Shown one piece after another: positions 1 through 8,622 of a stretch of 64,000 nucleotides of DNA. Below the pieces are notes generated by a model. It had not been told where the DNA came from and searched no databases. It saw only the letters and a program-made list of their open reading frames with translations. This stretch comes from an uncultured Lachnospiraceae bacterium. Lineage in GTDB: Bacteria > Bacillota > Clostridia > Lachnospirales > Lachnospiraceae. Positions within the stretch are counted from its first letter, which is position 1. Every line of letters starts with the position of its first letter. Location of the stretch: the NCBI GenBank assembly GCA_934293375.1, contig CAKQYS010000001.1, positions 361,735-425,734 of the forward strand, in the 5' to 3' direction. A program made the position numbers and the translations under genes.

Positions 1-839
1 CCCTTTTGAATATTTATAAAGTCCAACACTGAAATTGAACTTTCACCAAGTATTGCACGAATCGGTATCGGAGCTTTTGCAATTGCCGTCTCTATAAAAT
101 CGGCATAATTCTCATCCTCATCGTTTTGCATAATAGAGAACCAATACTTGGTATTCAACTTATCCATTACATCTTCCAGCGTAATAAATGGAAGACATAT
201 ATTCATCAGACCTTCGACATCACCCATTTTTACATTGATCGTTACAATTGCGATCATCTCACTCGGAGATATGATCTGGGCAAACTGAGAATTTGTCTCA
301 ATTCTTTCCAACCGCGGAGTCAGCTTCACGACATTGGACCATGGTTCTGCCAGCTGATTGACGATAATTGTATAGATTCTCTCCAGAATACTAAGTTCAA
401 TCTCTGAAAAATCCCGCATTTTCTCAAGCGGCTCGCCAAACCCACCTAACATACGATCTATCATTGCATAGCCAATACTTGTCGCAAGTTCAATGATAAT
501 CGAACCTTTCAATGGTGCAAAATTTACAACTCCCAGCAAAACAGGATTAGACAAAGCATTCGAAAACTCCTGATATGTAACAGCCTCCGAGTTCATAACA
601 TCAAGCTGTATGGTTTTTCTTAAATATGCAGGCAAATTGGTGGATACCAGCCGGTTAAAATGTTCAAATATGATCTCAAGCGTACGCAGATGTTCCTTTG
701 AAAACTTCGCCGGCCTTGCGAAATCATAATCCTTAATCTTTGCGGAATTATCCTCCACATAATCATCTACATCCAGCTCTCCACTGCTCAACTGTTTTAA
801 TAAACTGTCAATCTCACTTTGAGACAATGTATCTGCCAT
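1..839 (-). CDS. fliM: Flagellar motor switch protein FliM (3' end cut by window edge)
   Basis: The C-ring switch protein binds phospho-CheY and controls rotation direction. About 279 N-terminal residues are present; the C-terminal SpoA domain lies outside the window. The N-terminus LSQSEIDSLL (residues 5-14) is the conserved CheY-P binding peptide of FliM. It is followed by the CheC-like middle domain with the conserved stretch YAMIDRMLGGFGEP. The ATG at 839 follows AAGGAGGTGA at good spacing. It is the most downstream gene visible of the flagellar operon and follows fliL by about 45 bp. fliY and the fliPQR export genes are expected beyond the edge (inference from clostridial gene order). 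Confidence 0.96.
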   Translation of the reverse strand, partial: MADTLSQSEIDSLLKQLSSGELDVDDYVEDNSAKIKDYDFARPAKFSKEHLRTLEIIFEHFNRLVSTNLPAYLRKTIQLDVMNSEAVTYQEFSNALSNPVLLGVVNFAPLKGSIIIELATSIGYAMIDRMLGGFGEPLEKMRDFSEIELSILERIYTIIVNQLAEPWSNVVKLTPRLERIETNSQFAQIISPSEMIAIVTINVKMGDVEGLMNICLPFITLEDVMDKLNTKYWFSIMQNDEDENYADFIETAIAKAPIPIRAILGESSISVLDFINIQK

Positions 840-884
840 GCAATCTCACCTCCTTAGGCATTGATCTTATATATGTTGTTATGC

Positions 885-1412
885 CTAAGAAATAAGCAGA
901 TTCTTAAAGTCAACACTATAAATACACTCTGATCCAAACTTCGTACGAAGCTGCTCCAATATCTGCTGCTTGATTGTCGTCTTTGTATCCTGAGAATCCA
1001 GATCATCTTTTGTGTACTGGCTGATTACATTCATCACTACATCATTAACCAAGCCTTCACTCTCTGTGATCAATTTATTGATACTATCATAATCCTTTGA
1101 GGACTTATCCATAGAGATGGTGATCGATACAACGGCATAATGATCCTTCTTGCTTCCATCTGTATTTGTACTACCATCATATTTCAATGTCACTGTCATA
1201 TCTTCAGAACTGGTAAATGTTGCTATATTCTTTACATCCACCTGCGGTGCATCAGAACCTGTCAATTCAAGATTCAATACAGATGCGATCTCGGTCACCA
1301 GTTTGTTTACCTTCTTGTTTGATGGCACACAAACAAAAACTATCAACGCATTTAAAATCAGATTGACAACGCATAATGCAAGTATAATGACACTAATCAA
1401 ATTCTTTTTCAT
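885..1412 (-). CDS. fliL: Flagellar basal body-associated protein FliL
   Basis: A single-pass membrane protein of 175 aa that associates with the stator around the MotA/MotB units. A Lys-containing N-terminus (MKKN) is followed by one hydrophobic helix at about residues 5-28. The rest is an extracytoplasmic FliL domain. Its start overlaps the motB stop by 4 bases (ATGA), so the two are translationally coupled. The sequence is divergent and low in motifs, so the call rests on topology, size, and the motA-motB-fliL-fliM order typical of clostridial operons. The C-terminal part has the amphipathic pattern expected for FliL. Confidence 0.85.
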   Translation of the reverse strand: MKKNLISVIILALCVVNLILNALIVFVCVPSNKKVNKLVTEIASVLNLELTGSDAPQVDVKNIATFTSSEDMTVTLKYDGSTNTDGSKKDHYAVVSITISMDKSSKDYDSINKLITESEGLVNDVVMNVISQYTKDDLDSQDTKTTIKQQILEQLRTKFGSECIYSVDFKNLLIS

Positions 1413-2401
1413 TGTAATTTATCTCCTTGTTCTAAATTTGAACTCAGCTGGTTATAGATCTTTATCACAACCCGTCTGTTGCGTGCCCGTCCTTCAGCAG
1501 TATCATTAGACACAAGTGGACGGCTCTCTCCATAACCTGCGATCTTTATGTTTTTGTCATCCAGTTTCTCCTGACTCGCAATGTATTCATATACGCCCGT
1601 CGCACGTGCTGTCGACAAATACCTGTTATTCTTAAATCTTCCGCTGGTCATCGGTACATTATCCGTATGTCCCTCAAACTCTATAATGCAGTTTTTGTAT
1701 TTGGTCAGAATACTTGCTATCTTATTCAGATAAGCATAGGACTCTTTGCTGATATCCGCCTTACCGGATTCAAATAAGATTGCACCATTCATATCCAGTT
1801 CCACATATTGTGAATTAAAATCAATCTTCTGCTTATCCGCAATCGAACCCGATTCCAGCATATCCTGAATCTCTTCATACATCTGTTCCGACTGATCCAT
1901 TCCTTTTTCCTGCAACTGCGCTGTTAATTCCTGATCCGTCAGAGCATCTGCAATCTCACTTGATGAAGCCTGTGTTGAATCCTGATCCGTCGACCCAGAT
2001 TCTGTTGTATTCTCCTCAGATGATCCCGGTACATTCTGATCGTTCTGTCCACTGCCATCTGCATCTGTATTGCCATCTTTTCCTGTTGCAGACTGATCGA
2101 TATTGTTTCCTGAATAATCCTGTGCATATCCGATCTCTTTGAGAACAGACATCACATCCGGAAGCTGCGTCATTCCACCAGAAACTTCTGAACCCTTGAT
2201 CAACGAAACCGCACCTTGGGGCAGCACACTGAAGCTCATATGTTCAAAGGATGCTGCAATCTTCTGGATCTTTCCTTCATCCAGATTAGAACTGGCAAAC
2301 AACAATACAAAGAAACACAGCAATAAATTCATCAAATCACTAAAGGTTGACATCCATGCCGGTGAACCCTCGTCCGGCGGCTGCTGTTTTCTCTTCGCCA
2401 T
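1409..2401 (-). CDS. motB: Flagellar stator protein MotB (OmpA family)
   Basis: The stator subunit anchors the motor to peptidoglycan and carries the proton-binding aspartate. The single N-terminal membrane helix (about residues 18-38, beginning WMSTFSDLMNLLLCFF) contains Asp22 at the position of the essential Asp of MotB. The C-terminal OmpA-like domain (about residues 195-315) has FEGHTDNVPM and the NRYLSTARA helix that bind peptidoglycan. Between them, residues about 98-160 form a Ser/Thr/Asp/Gln-rich low-complexity linker that is longer than usual. The start overlaps the motA stop by one base (TAATG). Length is 330 aa. Confidence 0.96.
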   Translation of the reverse strand: MAKRKQQPPDEGSPAWMSTFSDLMNLLLCFFVLLFASSNLDEGKIQKIAASFEHMSFSVLPQGAVSLIKGSEVSGGMTQLPDVMSVLKEIGYAQDYSGNNIDQSATGKDGNTDADGSGQNDQNVPGSSEENTTESGSTDQDSTQASSSEIADALTDQELTAQLQEKGMDQSEQMYEEIQDMLESGSIADKQKIDFNSQYVELDMNGAILFESGKADISKESYAYLNKIASILTKYKNCIIEFEGHTDNVPMTSGRFKNNRYLSTARATGVYEYIASQEKLDDKNIKIAGYGESRPLVSNDTAEGRARNRRVVIKIYNQLSSNLEQGDKLQ

Positions 2402-3192
2402 TATGCTACACCACCTTCATCACTTAATCCGTTTCTCTTTGCAGGTGCAAGGAAGGACTTAAGCTTCTCTTCTATTACACGAGGATTCTCTCCTGCCTGT
2501 ATCGACAAAAGTCCCTCGATCATAATCGACTTCATCTGCATCTCCGCTTCATTATAAGCAGTCAGTTTCGTTGCAACCGGAGAACACAGCCAGTTTGCAA
2601 GCACCGATCCATAATATGTAGTGATCAACGCTGTCGCCATTGACGGTCCGATCGTATCAGGATCTGACATATTCTTAAGCATCAGCACCAGTCCGATCAG
2701 CGTACCGATCATACCCCATGCAGGGCCCGAAGCCCCAAGTCCTTTCCAGAAACCGATATTTGCCTGATGTCTGGTATCTATATTCATCAGTTCCGTCTCC
2801 AGAATGTTACGCACCAGTTCCGGATCCGTACCATCCACGATCAGCATAATACCTTTCTTCATAAATTCATCTTCAATATTGTTACCGGACTCCTCTAATG
2901 CCAGCAGACCTTCCTTTCGCGCCACATTGGACAGATCAATAATCGTTTTGATCGTGGCAGACTCATCCATAACAGGTGCCTTAAAAATCAATCCAATGCT
3001 CTTTAATCCTGTAACAAACGATGTCAGTGTATAGGATGCCAATGTTGATCCGAGTGCACCACCAAATGTAATCAAAATAGATGGTAAATCCCAAAACCAC
3101 GGAATTGCTGCCATTCCATAATCGCCGGCTGACATACCAAAAATCATTAAACCAAAGGCGACTACCAAACCTATAATTGACGCTATATCCAT
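2401..3192 (-). CDS. motA: Flagellar stator protein MotA
   Basis: A four-helix stator subunit that forms the ion channel with MotB and pushes on FliG. The 263-aa length is normal. Hydrophobic segments lie near residues 5-22, 33-52, 150-172 and 183-205. The conserved ASGPAWGMIGTLIGL segment precedes the last helices; its proline corresponds to the functionally important Pro of MotA, and AWGMIGT is family typical. The ATG at 3192 follows GGGGAG. It lies downstream of flbD and upstream of motB in the flagellar operon. Proton rather than sodium use is not decided by the sequence. Confidence 0.96.
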   Translation of the reverse strand: MDIASIIGLVVAFGLMIFGMSAGDYGMAAIPWFWDLPSILITFGGALGSTLASYTLTSFVTGLKSIGLIFKAPVMDESATIKTIIDLSNVARKEGLLALEESGNNIEDEFMKKGIMLIVDGTDPELVRNILETELMNIDTRHQANIGFWKGLGASGPAWGMIGTLIGLVLMLKNMSDPDTIGPSMATALITTYYGSVLANWLCSPVATKLTAYNEAEMQMKSIMIEGLLSIQAGENPRVIEEKLKSFLAPAKRNGLSDEGGVA

Positions 3193-3257
3193 AATCTATA
3201 TACTCCCCGTTCTATGTATTATCCCATTCATCTTGCATATTATCCACAAAAATAGGA

Positions 3258-3455
3258 CTATGAATTGTTCATATTTTGAAAAATCTTTCTCTTATATGAT
3301 ATTACTAAATTTGTCACCTCTTGTCTACTCTCTTTTACAATTATCTTTCTTCCAGTAGTCAAGGAGATCACCGTATCCGGCGTTTCTTCCACAAATTCTA
3401 TTATATCAGAATTCACGGATATTTTCACATCATTTAATTTGGTTACTTCAATCAT
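3258..3455 (-). CDS. flbD: FlbD-family flagellar protein
   Basis: A small (65 aa) protein found in Firmicute and spirochaete flagellar operons between flgE and motA. Its molecular role is not established. The family start MIEVTKLN is seen here and fixes the initiation site at 3455, preceded by GGGGGGA. A longer in-frame reading to 3536 would include about 27 non-homologous residues and lacks a ribosome site. The body contains FVEETPDTVISLTTGRK, typical of the family. A strong hairpin lies just upstream (3503-3523). Confidence 0.9.
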   Translation of the reverse strand: MIEVTKLNDVKISVNSDIIEFVEETPDTVISLTTGRKIIVKESRQEVTNLVISYKRKIFQNMNNS

Positions 3456-3502
3456 AGTATCCCCCCATCTTAAACCCGGTGTAAATGCATAACGCACGAA
3501 AG

Positions 3503-3523
3503 CCAACCGGTATTTCCGGTTGG
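3503..3523 (-). other. Hairpin between flgE and flbD
   Basis: An 8-bp perfect stem (CCAACCGG/CCGGTTGG) with a 5-nt loop lies in the flgE-flbD gap. On the transcribed strand it is followed by only a weak T-run (CTTTCG), so it looks like an mRNA stability or partial attenuation element rather than a full terminator. Confidence 0.55.
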
Positions 3524-3545
3524 TCTTCGTAATCATGTTATATTA

Positions 3546-4952
3546 TTATCTCTTAAGATTGATCAATTCTTCCAATAATGTATCCGACACTGTAATAATT
3601 CTTGAATTAGCCTGGAATCCACGCTGCGTTACGATCATCTCTGTAAACTCAGATGAAAGATCGACATTTGACATCTCTAAGACACCCTGTGTAATGGATC
3701 CCCCACCTGACGATACTACCTGACCAATACCATCAAATTCACCGGAATTCTTTGTTGTAACATACATACTGTTTCCAACTGCCTCTAAGCTGGCAGGGTT
3801 GGTGAATTCTGCTACTGCGATCTGTCCAAACAGCTTCTGCACTCCATTATCATATACACCATATATTAATCCCTCTCCATCAATAGATACGGATGCTAAA
3901 GTACCCACTGCCAATCCCTGATTATTTCCATTGATATCACCCCTATACATCTGTACAGATGAGGTATTGCCACTGGCAAACAACTTAATGTGTGACATAT
4001 CCATTTCAATGCTTCCGGTCTCGATATTACCATCCTTATCGTAGGTTCTAAACACATCACCCTTGCTGGCATCGTTTGGTGTAATCGTAAGGTTGATATT
4101 ATTGATTGCCTGTGTCAGATCGTTACCTGTCGTAATAAATGCACCGGAATCCAGATCAAAATTGATCTCATCTGTCGACAATGCAGCTGTATATCCATTC
4201 GTTCTGATATCTACATTCTTACTGTCCTTAATGGATACCAGTTCCACCTTATACTTTGAATCATCATACTTCGGATTGGTTGCCGTACTGTCCGCTGTCT
4301 CTGCCTTTCTGATACGCATGGTAACAGTATAGCTGTATCCCAGATTATCGTAAATCGTTGTAGACATCTTGACGCCATCTTCGGTTGTTAATGAACTGTC
4401 TCTCGAATCAATATTACCACTCGCATATGTCTTTGATGTCATTTCGGCGTTTGTTGTCTCATACTCAACACCGCCAACCTTTAAATTAGACACCTGATCT
4501 CTTACAATCTGATTGGTATCCGGATCAACCTGCCAGCCCTGTACAATCGCACCACTGTCATTTACCAGATAGCCTGCCTCATCCTTACTGAAAGCTCCCA
4601 CCTTGGTAAAATATTGCATACCACCTTTATTCACAATAAAAAAGCTGTTACCGGAAATCATCAGATCGAACTGATTCCCTGTAGACTGCATGGATCCGGT
4701 AGCCGCTGGGTCAAAATTGATAGCAGCTACAGAAGAACCAAGTCCAATCTGTCTTGCAGCTGTACCACCGGTATTCGTATCGGAATTGGACGCCTTTGCA
4801 TTTTGTGTTGTCTGATACAGTGCATCCTTAAACAATACAGAACTTGCCTTAAATCCAACTGTATTTACATTGGCAATGTTATTACCTATAACATCCATCT
4901 TTGTCTGGTGTGACTTCAGGCCTGAAACACCTGAATACATTGATCTCATCAT
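3546..4952 (-). CDS. flgE: Flagellar hook protein FlgE
   Basis: The hook subunit, 468 aa. The N-terminus carries the rod/hook signature (GVSGLKSHQTKMDVIGNNIANVNTVGFK region, residues 8-35). The C-terminus ends with the matching coiled-coil motif (VDLSSEFTEMIVTQRGFQAN) common to axial proteins. The central part is the variable hook D1/D2 region. The start has two adjacent ATGs after AGGAGG; the first is used here, the second is equally possible. It is exported by the type III apparatus with FlgD as cap and FliK as ruler, both encoded just upstream. Confidence 0.97.
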   Translation of the reverse strand: MMRSMYSGVSGLKSHQTKMDVIGNNIANVNTVGFKASSVLFKDALYQTTQNAKASNSDTNTGGTAARQIGLGSSVAAINFDPAATGSMQSTGNQFDLMISGNSFFIVNKGGMQYFTKVGAFSKDEAGYLVNDSGAIVQGWQVDPDTNQIVRDQVSNLKVGGVEYETTNAEMTSKTYASGNIDSRDSSLTTEDGVKMSTTIYDNLGYSYTVTMRIRKAETADSTATNPKYDDSKYKVELVSIKDSKNVDIRTNGYTAALSTDEINFDLDSGAFITTGNDLTQAINNINLTITPNDASKGDVFRTYDKDGNIETGSIEMDMSHIKLFASGNTSSVQMYRGDINGNNQGLAVGTLASVSIDGEGLIYGVYDNGVQKLFGQIAVAEFTNPASLEAVGNSMYVTTKNSGEFDGIGQVVSSGGGSITQGVLEMSNVDLSSEFTEMIVTQRGFQANSRIITVSDTLLEELINLKR

Positions 4953-4988
4953 AATAAACGACCTCCTAATCTCATGATGAACCGTTTA

Positions 4989-5013
4989 TACTCCTTCTGT
5001 CAGTCCGGAGTAT
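4989..5013 (-). other. Hairpin between TIGR02530 gene and flgE
   Basis: An inverted repeat ATACTCC/GGAGTAT with an 11-nt loop sits in the 83-bp gap. It contains a GGAG-like segment, so it could mask or present a ribosome site or stabilise the mRNA. No T-run follows. The function is unknown. Confidence 0.35.
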
Positions 5014-5035
5014 CATGCTTCCTTGTAAGGTCCGG

Positions 5036-5443
5036 CTATACGATCACGGCTCCATCAATATTGGTAAAAATTTTTTGATCACTGGATTGATTATCCAATG
5101 CTGTAACCACAGTTTCATTTTTTATATTTACAATAAACGAAAGATTATCAAGCATGACCAGTGATTCTGATATTCCCTTTTGTCTTGCCTGATCGACACC
5201 CTCCTGCAAACGTGCAACCTGTCCCTGCGTCAATGTGATATTTCTGTCTGCCAGTCTTTCGTTGGCATGCCTTGAAAATTTTAATGTCTGATCCGTCTGT
5301 ATTTCTGACTGTGATACCTTCTGTCTGAGAACATTCTGAAACCGATCAGCATTTGACGCATCCGGATTTAATTGTGGCTTGCCGGAAGATAAAGTCTGAT
5401 TTCCGGATACGGAAACCGGATAATTACCCGCTATATGTATCAT
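5036..5443 (-). CDS. TIGR02530-type flagellar operon protein
   Basis: A conserved small protein (135 aa from the ATG at 5443) located between flgD and flgE in Firmicute flagellar operons; its function is not established. The central segment KFSRHANERLADRNITL is the recognisable core. It is followed by a helix with a QARQKGI pattern, and the C-terminus contains VTALDNQ. A GTG 9 bases upstream is in frame, but AGGTGG is better spaced for the ATG. Position makes a role in hook assembly likely, but this is inference. Confidence 0.82.
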   Translation of the reverse strand: MIHIAGNYPVSVSGNQTLSSGKPQLNPDASNADRFQNVLRQKVSQSEIQTDQTLKFSRHANERLADRNITLTQGQVARLQEGVDQARQKGISESLVMLDNLSFIVNIKNETVVTALDNQSSDQKIFTNIDGAVIV

Positions 5444-5469
5444 CTCCGCCACCTCTCTTTATTTTGCGG

Positions 5470-5985
5470 TTACGCATTCTCAGTATCCGTATTTTGATCT
5501 GATTTGTTTTCTGTAGAATCATTGCCTGTTGTATCGCTGCCATTATTATCCTTATTGACCATATTCTTCAGATAATTTGGATCTACAACGGAATCAAAAT
5601 TCTCATATGGATACATCTTGCCATTAATACTTAAATATGCCTTTCCCTCTGCCACTGTCACATAATCCACAAGTCCCGAGATCTGCTTCTGATTTCCTGC
5701 AGCATCTGTTGTATTCATAATGACATAAGACCCTGTAAGACTCATCGCCTGGCTGGCCGTTACCGTGCCACTCAGATTCTGCATTGCCTCAAGTGAACTA
5801 AACTGTGCCATCTGTGCCACATATTCTGTATTTGATGTTGGCTCTAACGGATCCTGATTCTGCATCTCCGTTGCAAGTAGCTGTAAAAAGGTATCCTTAT
5901 CCAATCCTGTATTAAACTGCTTGATTTCATTGGATGTTACACCGCCAACGGCTGATGTATCAATGCCCGGTCCTGTAAGTGCCAT
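5470..5985 (-). CDS. flgD: Flagellar hook cap/scaffold protein FlgD
   Basis: The hook-capping protein needed for FlgE polymerisation. The family motif is clear: DKDTFLQLLATEMQNQDPLEP at about residues 30-50, followed by NTEYVAQMAQFSSLEAM. Length is 171 aa. It is shorter than the Gram-negative protein and ends in an Asn/Asp/Thr-rich tail instead of a full Ig/FlgD C-terminal domain, as often seen in clostridia. The second ATG (5985) has 7-nt spacing from AGGAGG; the upstream ATG at 5991 is only one base away from it, so 5985 is chosen. Confidence 0.94.
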   Translation of the reverse strand: MALTGPGIDTSAVGGVTSNEIKQFNTGLDKDTFLQLLATEMQNQDPLEPTSNTEYVAQMAQFSSLEAMQNLSGTVTASQAMSLTGSYVIMNTTDAAGNQKQISGLVDYVTVAEGKAYLSINGKMYPYENFDSVVDPNYLKNMVNKDNNGSDTTGNDSTENKSDQNTDTENA

Positions 5986-5999
5986 ATTCATTCCTCCTT

Positions 6000-7364
6000 T
6001 TAAGCTGTATAATCTACACTTCTGCCTTCCTGACGCATCATTTCCACATTCAGATTTTCTTCTTCGGTCAGATTCTCTACAGATCCCGCATCTTCCAGAT
6101 CATTCAGATTCAATCTTCTGTTTCCCTTTGATCCTCCCTGCGGCTGATCATCTGCCTGCTGATTTAGCAACTGCTCTCCCTGAAATCCGGATGTCGCAAC
6201 TGCAATTTCAACAGCTTCCACTTTCAATCCCTGATTCTGGAATGCTTCCTTTAAGGTCTGAATACTGGATTCAAGAGCAGCTCTTGCCATTTCATTCTCC
6301 GCTGTGATCTGTGCTGTCACTGCACCATTTCTTGACGAAACCTGCACTGCAACCTTACCCAAATGCTGCGGATACAACTGCAATTCCATACTTGTTGTGT
6401 CCTGTCTGACAGTGAGTTTGATCTGATCAACAACCTGTTTGACAATCTCCTCCGGCGTAACACTCTCTACCGTATCTACCGCCTCCGTGTAATGGATCAT
6501 GGCATCCTTGATCTGTCCGATCACATTCTCCTTGACCATAGAAAAATCCGGTTGTTTTTCCTGATTCATCTCCTGATCCATCCGGCTCTGTTCCGTCTCC
6601 ACGGTCAGTTTCACATCAGAAAACGCATCCGCATGCGGTGTGTTCTGTACCTGCACCTCCAGCTGCAGATTTTGATCAGTTTCCTGCACATTCTCCTTTA
6701 GCAGACTCTTAAATGACGGGATCAGTTCTGTTAGATCATCCACATTCAGCCCCGCTTGTTCAATCAGATCTCCGACCATTGTCTCTGCCTGCACGACAAG
6801 ATCTCTCAGGGTTTCATTCGTGAGCATATCAACCGGCTGTGCATCCTGTGATGCTAACACCAGCTGTCCGACCACATCAGTATCAAGCAGATCTGCAGTT
6901 TCTAATCCAAGCATATTCAGCAAATCACCCAGCTGTTCCTGTGACACGCCCAGAAATGACTGAAGCTGGTCCGAGATATCTTCGCTCAATGTCTCAAGCT
7001 GTTGAAACAGTGCTGCCACGATCACCTCGGCAGACGCTCGCAGATTCTCTTCTGTGATCTCAACATTGTCCATCTGCTCTGCATCTGTACCCGTATCCGT
7101 CTGCGTCCGGCTCTCGTATGTTGTTTCGTTCGCTGCTTTTGTATCCTCTGATTCTCTGACCGTATGCGTATTATCCGCTACATCCTTCTGGTTATCCTTC
7201 AGCCCCTGACTACGCTGGTGATCGGCTGCTGTCTGCTTCGTCTGTCCGGATTGCTGCATATAAGTCCTGAAATCAGCATTTTTAGATGCCTGTTTCGTCT
7301 GTTCTGCCACATTCACACCAACCGCAAGGATCTCACTTGCATTGTTTTGTGATGAAATCTTCAT
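6000..7364 (-). CDS. fliK: Flagellar hook-length control protein FliK
   Basis: The secreted molecular ruler that ends hook growth by switching export specificity. The 454-aa protein has a Gln/Thr/Asp-rich, disordered N-terminal half. Its C-terminal domain (about residues 325-405) contains the family signature: MELQLYPQHLGKVAVQV, then TAQITAENEMARAALE and LKEAFQNQGLKVEAVEIAV. That LxPxxLGxVxV pattern identifies Flg_hook. The start ATG follows AGGAGG. It lies just upstream of flgD. Codons in the linker are biased by low-complexity composition only. Confidence 0.92.
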   Translation of the reverse strand: MKISSQNNASEILAVGVNVAEQTKQASKNADFRTYMQQSGQTKQTAADHQRSQGLKDNQKDVADNTHTVRESEDTKAANETTYESRTQTDTGTDAEQMDNVEITEENLRASAEVIVAALFQQLETLSEDISDQLQSFLGVSQEQLGDLLNMLGLETADLLDTDVVGQLVLASQDAQPVDMLTNETLRDLVVQAETMVGDLIEQAGLNVDDLTELIPSFKSLLKENVQETDQNLQLEVQVQNTPHADAFSDVKLTVETEQSRMDQEMNQEKQPDFSMVKENVIGQIKDAMIHYTEAVDTVESVTPEEIVKQVVDQIKLTVRQDTTSMELQLYPQHLGKVAVQVSSRNGAVTAQITAENEMARAALESSIQTLKEAFQNQGLKVEAVEIAVATSGFQGEQLLNQQADDQPQGGSKGNRRLNLNDLEDAGSVENLTEEENLNVEMMRQEGRSVDYTA

Positions 7365-7403
7365 ACATGTCCTCCTTTCCTAGAATTTTTATGCAAACTC
7401 CTT

Positions 7404-8144
7404 TTATGGAGTCAGCTTCTTCGTGATATTTGCAGCAAATGTCGGATCCATCTTGCCCATAACCGCTGCCCGTTGATCAGATCCCATTGCCTCCAAAATC
7501 GCTGCAACAGTATCCAGATCGTTGTCCATCTTTTGTAAAATATCCGCAGCTTCTTGTGGCTTCATACTGGCATATGTATTCGCAAGATCTTTGTACTTGT
7601 TATCAGAATTCTGCTGTGCCACAACCTGTCTGTAGATCCGCTCAGCATTTTCTGCATCAATTTCGTTATACCACTTACTATATGTATCGGCATCCGGCGC
7701 ATTTTCGCCATATACAATTTCATTATAAAAATCTTCTTTTTGTTTCTGAAACTCAGCCTGATTTTCTTCAAAGACTTTCAGGCGGCTGATTTCACTGTCT
7801 TTTTCCGAGATAGAGGTCTGCAGTTGTGACACTGTATCATTCAGAGACGCATTTGCCGACTCCAATTCATTAATCCTGTCAATCGCCTGCTGTAATGTCG
7901 TATAAGGCGTATCGCTTTCCTTCGCAGTCTCCTCATCACTTGCAGCCGGCAGGATTTTATTGATCACCGGAACATCCTTTAATACCGGTCGAAGTACATT
8001 CGATCCAAATCCACCTACATCAAATTTGACAAGTGCTATCAGAATTCCCAGCCAGATTGCAATAATTACAAGCACCACGATCACCGATAATATCTTACCA
8101 CCTATTTTCTCTTCACTATTTTCATTTGATTCATGCTTTGCCAT
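7404..8144 (-). CDS. MotE/YlxF-like flagellar protein with MgtE N-terminal-like domain
   Basis: A 246-aa protein encoded between fliJ and fliK, at the place of B. subtilis ylxF. One membrane helix (about residues 17-42) is followed by a coiled coil (about 85-150). A C-terminal MgtE-N-like helical repeat (residues 190-245) contains YASMKPQEAADILQKMD and AAVMGKMDPTFAANI. In other bacteria such proteins (MotE) stabilise stator or motor assembly; that role here is inference. It is not a magnesium transporter, since the channel domain is absent. Confidence 0.8.
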   Translation of the reverse strand: MAKHESNENSEEKIGGKILSVIVVLVIIAIWLGILIALVKFDVGGFGSNVLRPVLKDVPVINKILPAASDEETAKESDTPYTTLQQAIDRINELESANASLNDTVSQLQTSISEKDSEISRLKVFEENQAEFQKQKEDFYNEIVYGENAPDADTYSKWYNEIDAENAERIYRQVVAQQNSDNKYKDLANTYASMKPQEAADILQKMDNDLDTVAAILEAMGSDQRAAVMGKMDPTFAANITKKLTP

Positions 8145-8147
8145 ATG

Positions 8148-8606
8148 TCACTCTCCGTTCTGTTGTTCTTTATGATTGAATGTATAACTGACCAGCTGGT
8201 CAATTTCTTTGCTCTCCTGCTGTTCTAATTCCTGCATAAACTCTGCATACTGGTTTTCTTTCAACTTTTCATGCATTTTCCGCTCCTGCATTGCCTCATT
8301 CAGCCGAACTCTCGCTTTCTCTGTTTCGTTCCTCAGACTCAATACCAGACCTTTCTGTCTTGTGATCTGTTCTCTTCTAAATATAATTGTATTTTTACAG
8401 TTCTCAATATTCAAAAGATCCAGCGTTCCTGTCGTTGCCTCACGAAGATTGGATATATCCTGCAAAAGCCTGGCTTCCAATGTCGCAAGATACTCCTCAG
8501 CATCATCCAGCCGACGCTGAATCTGTGCATATTCCTGCTTTTTCTGATCCTCCAGCTTGTACTTGATATCCAATATATTCTGCATTCGATACACAAAACC
8601 TGCCAT
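8148..8606 (-). CDS. fliJ: Flagellar export chaperone FliJ
   Basis: A coiled-coil stalk-like protein of the flagellar export ATPase, 152 aa. The sequence is almost entirely helical and charged. It begins MAGFVYRMQNILDIKYKLED, the FliJ N-terminal pattern, and ends in a Gln/Glu-rich helix. There is no enzymatic motif, as expected. It follows fliI by 16 bp and precedes the MotE-like gene by 3 bp. The call rests on family pattern plus the fliH-fliI-fliJ order. Confidence 0.92.
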   Translation of the reverse strand: MAGFVYRMQNILDIKYKLEDQKKQEYAQIQRRLDDAEEYLATLEARLLQDISNLREATTGTLDLLNIENCKNTIIFRREQITRQKGLVLSLRNETEKARVRLNEAMQERKMHEKLKENQYAEFMQELEQQESKEIDQLVSYTFNHKEQQNGE

Positions 8607-8622
8607 ACTATTTCACCTTTAT

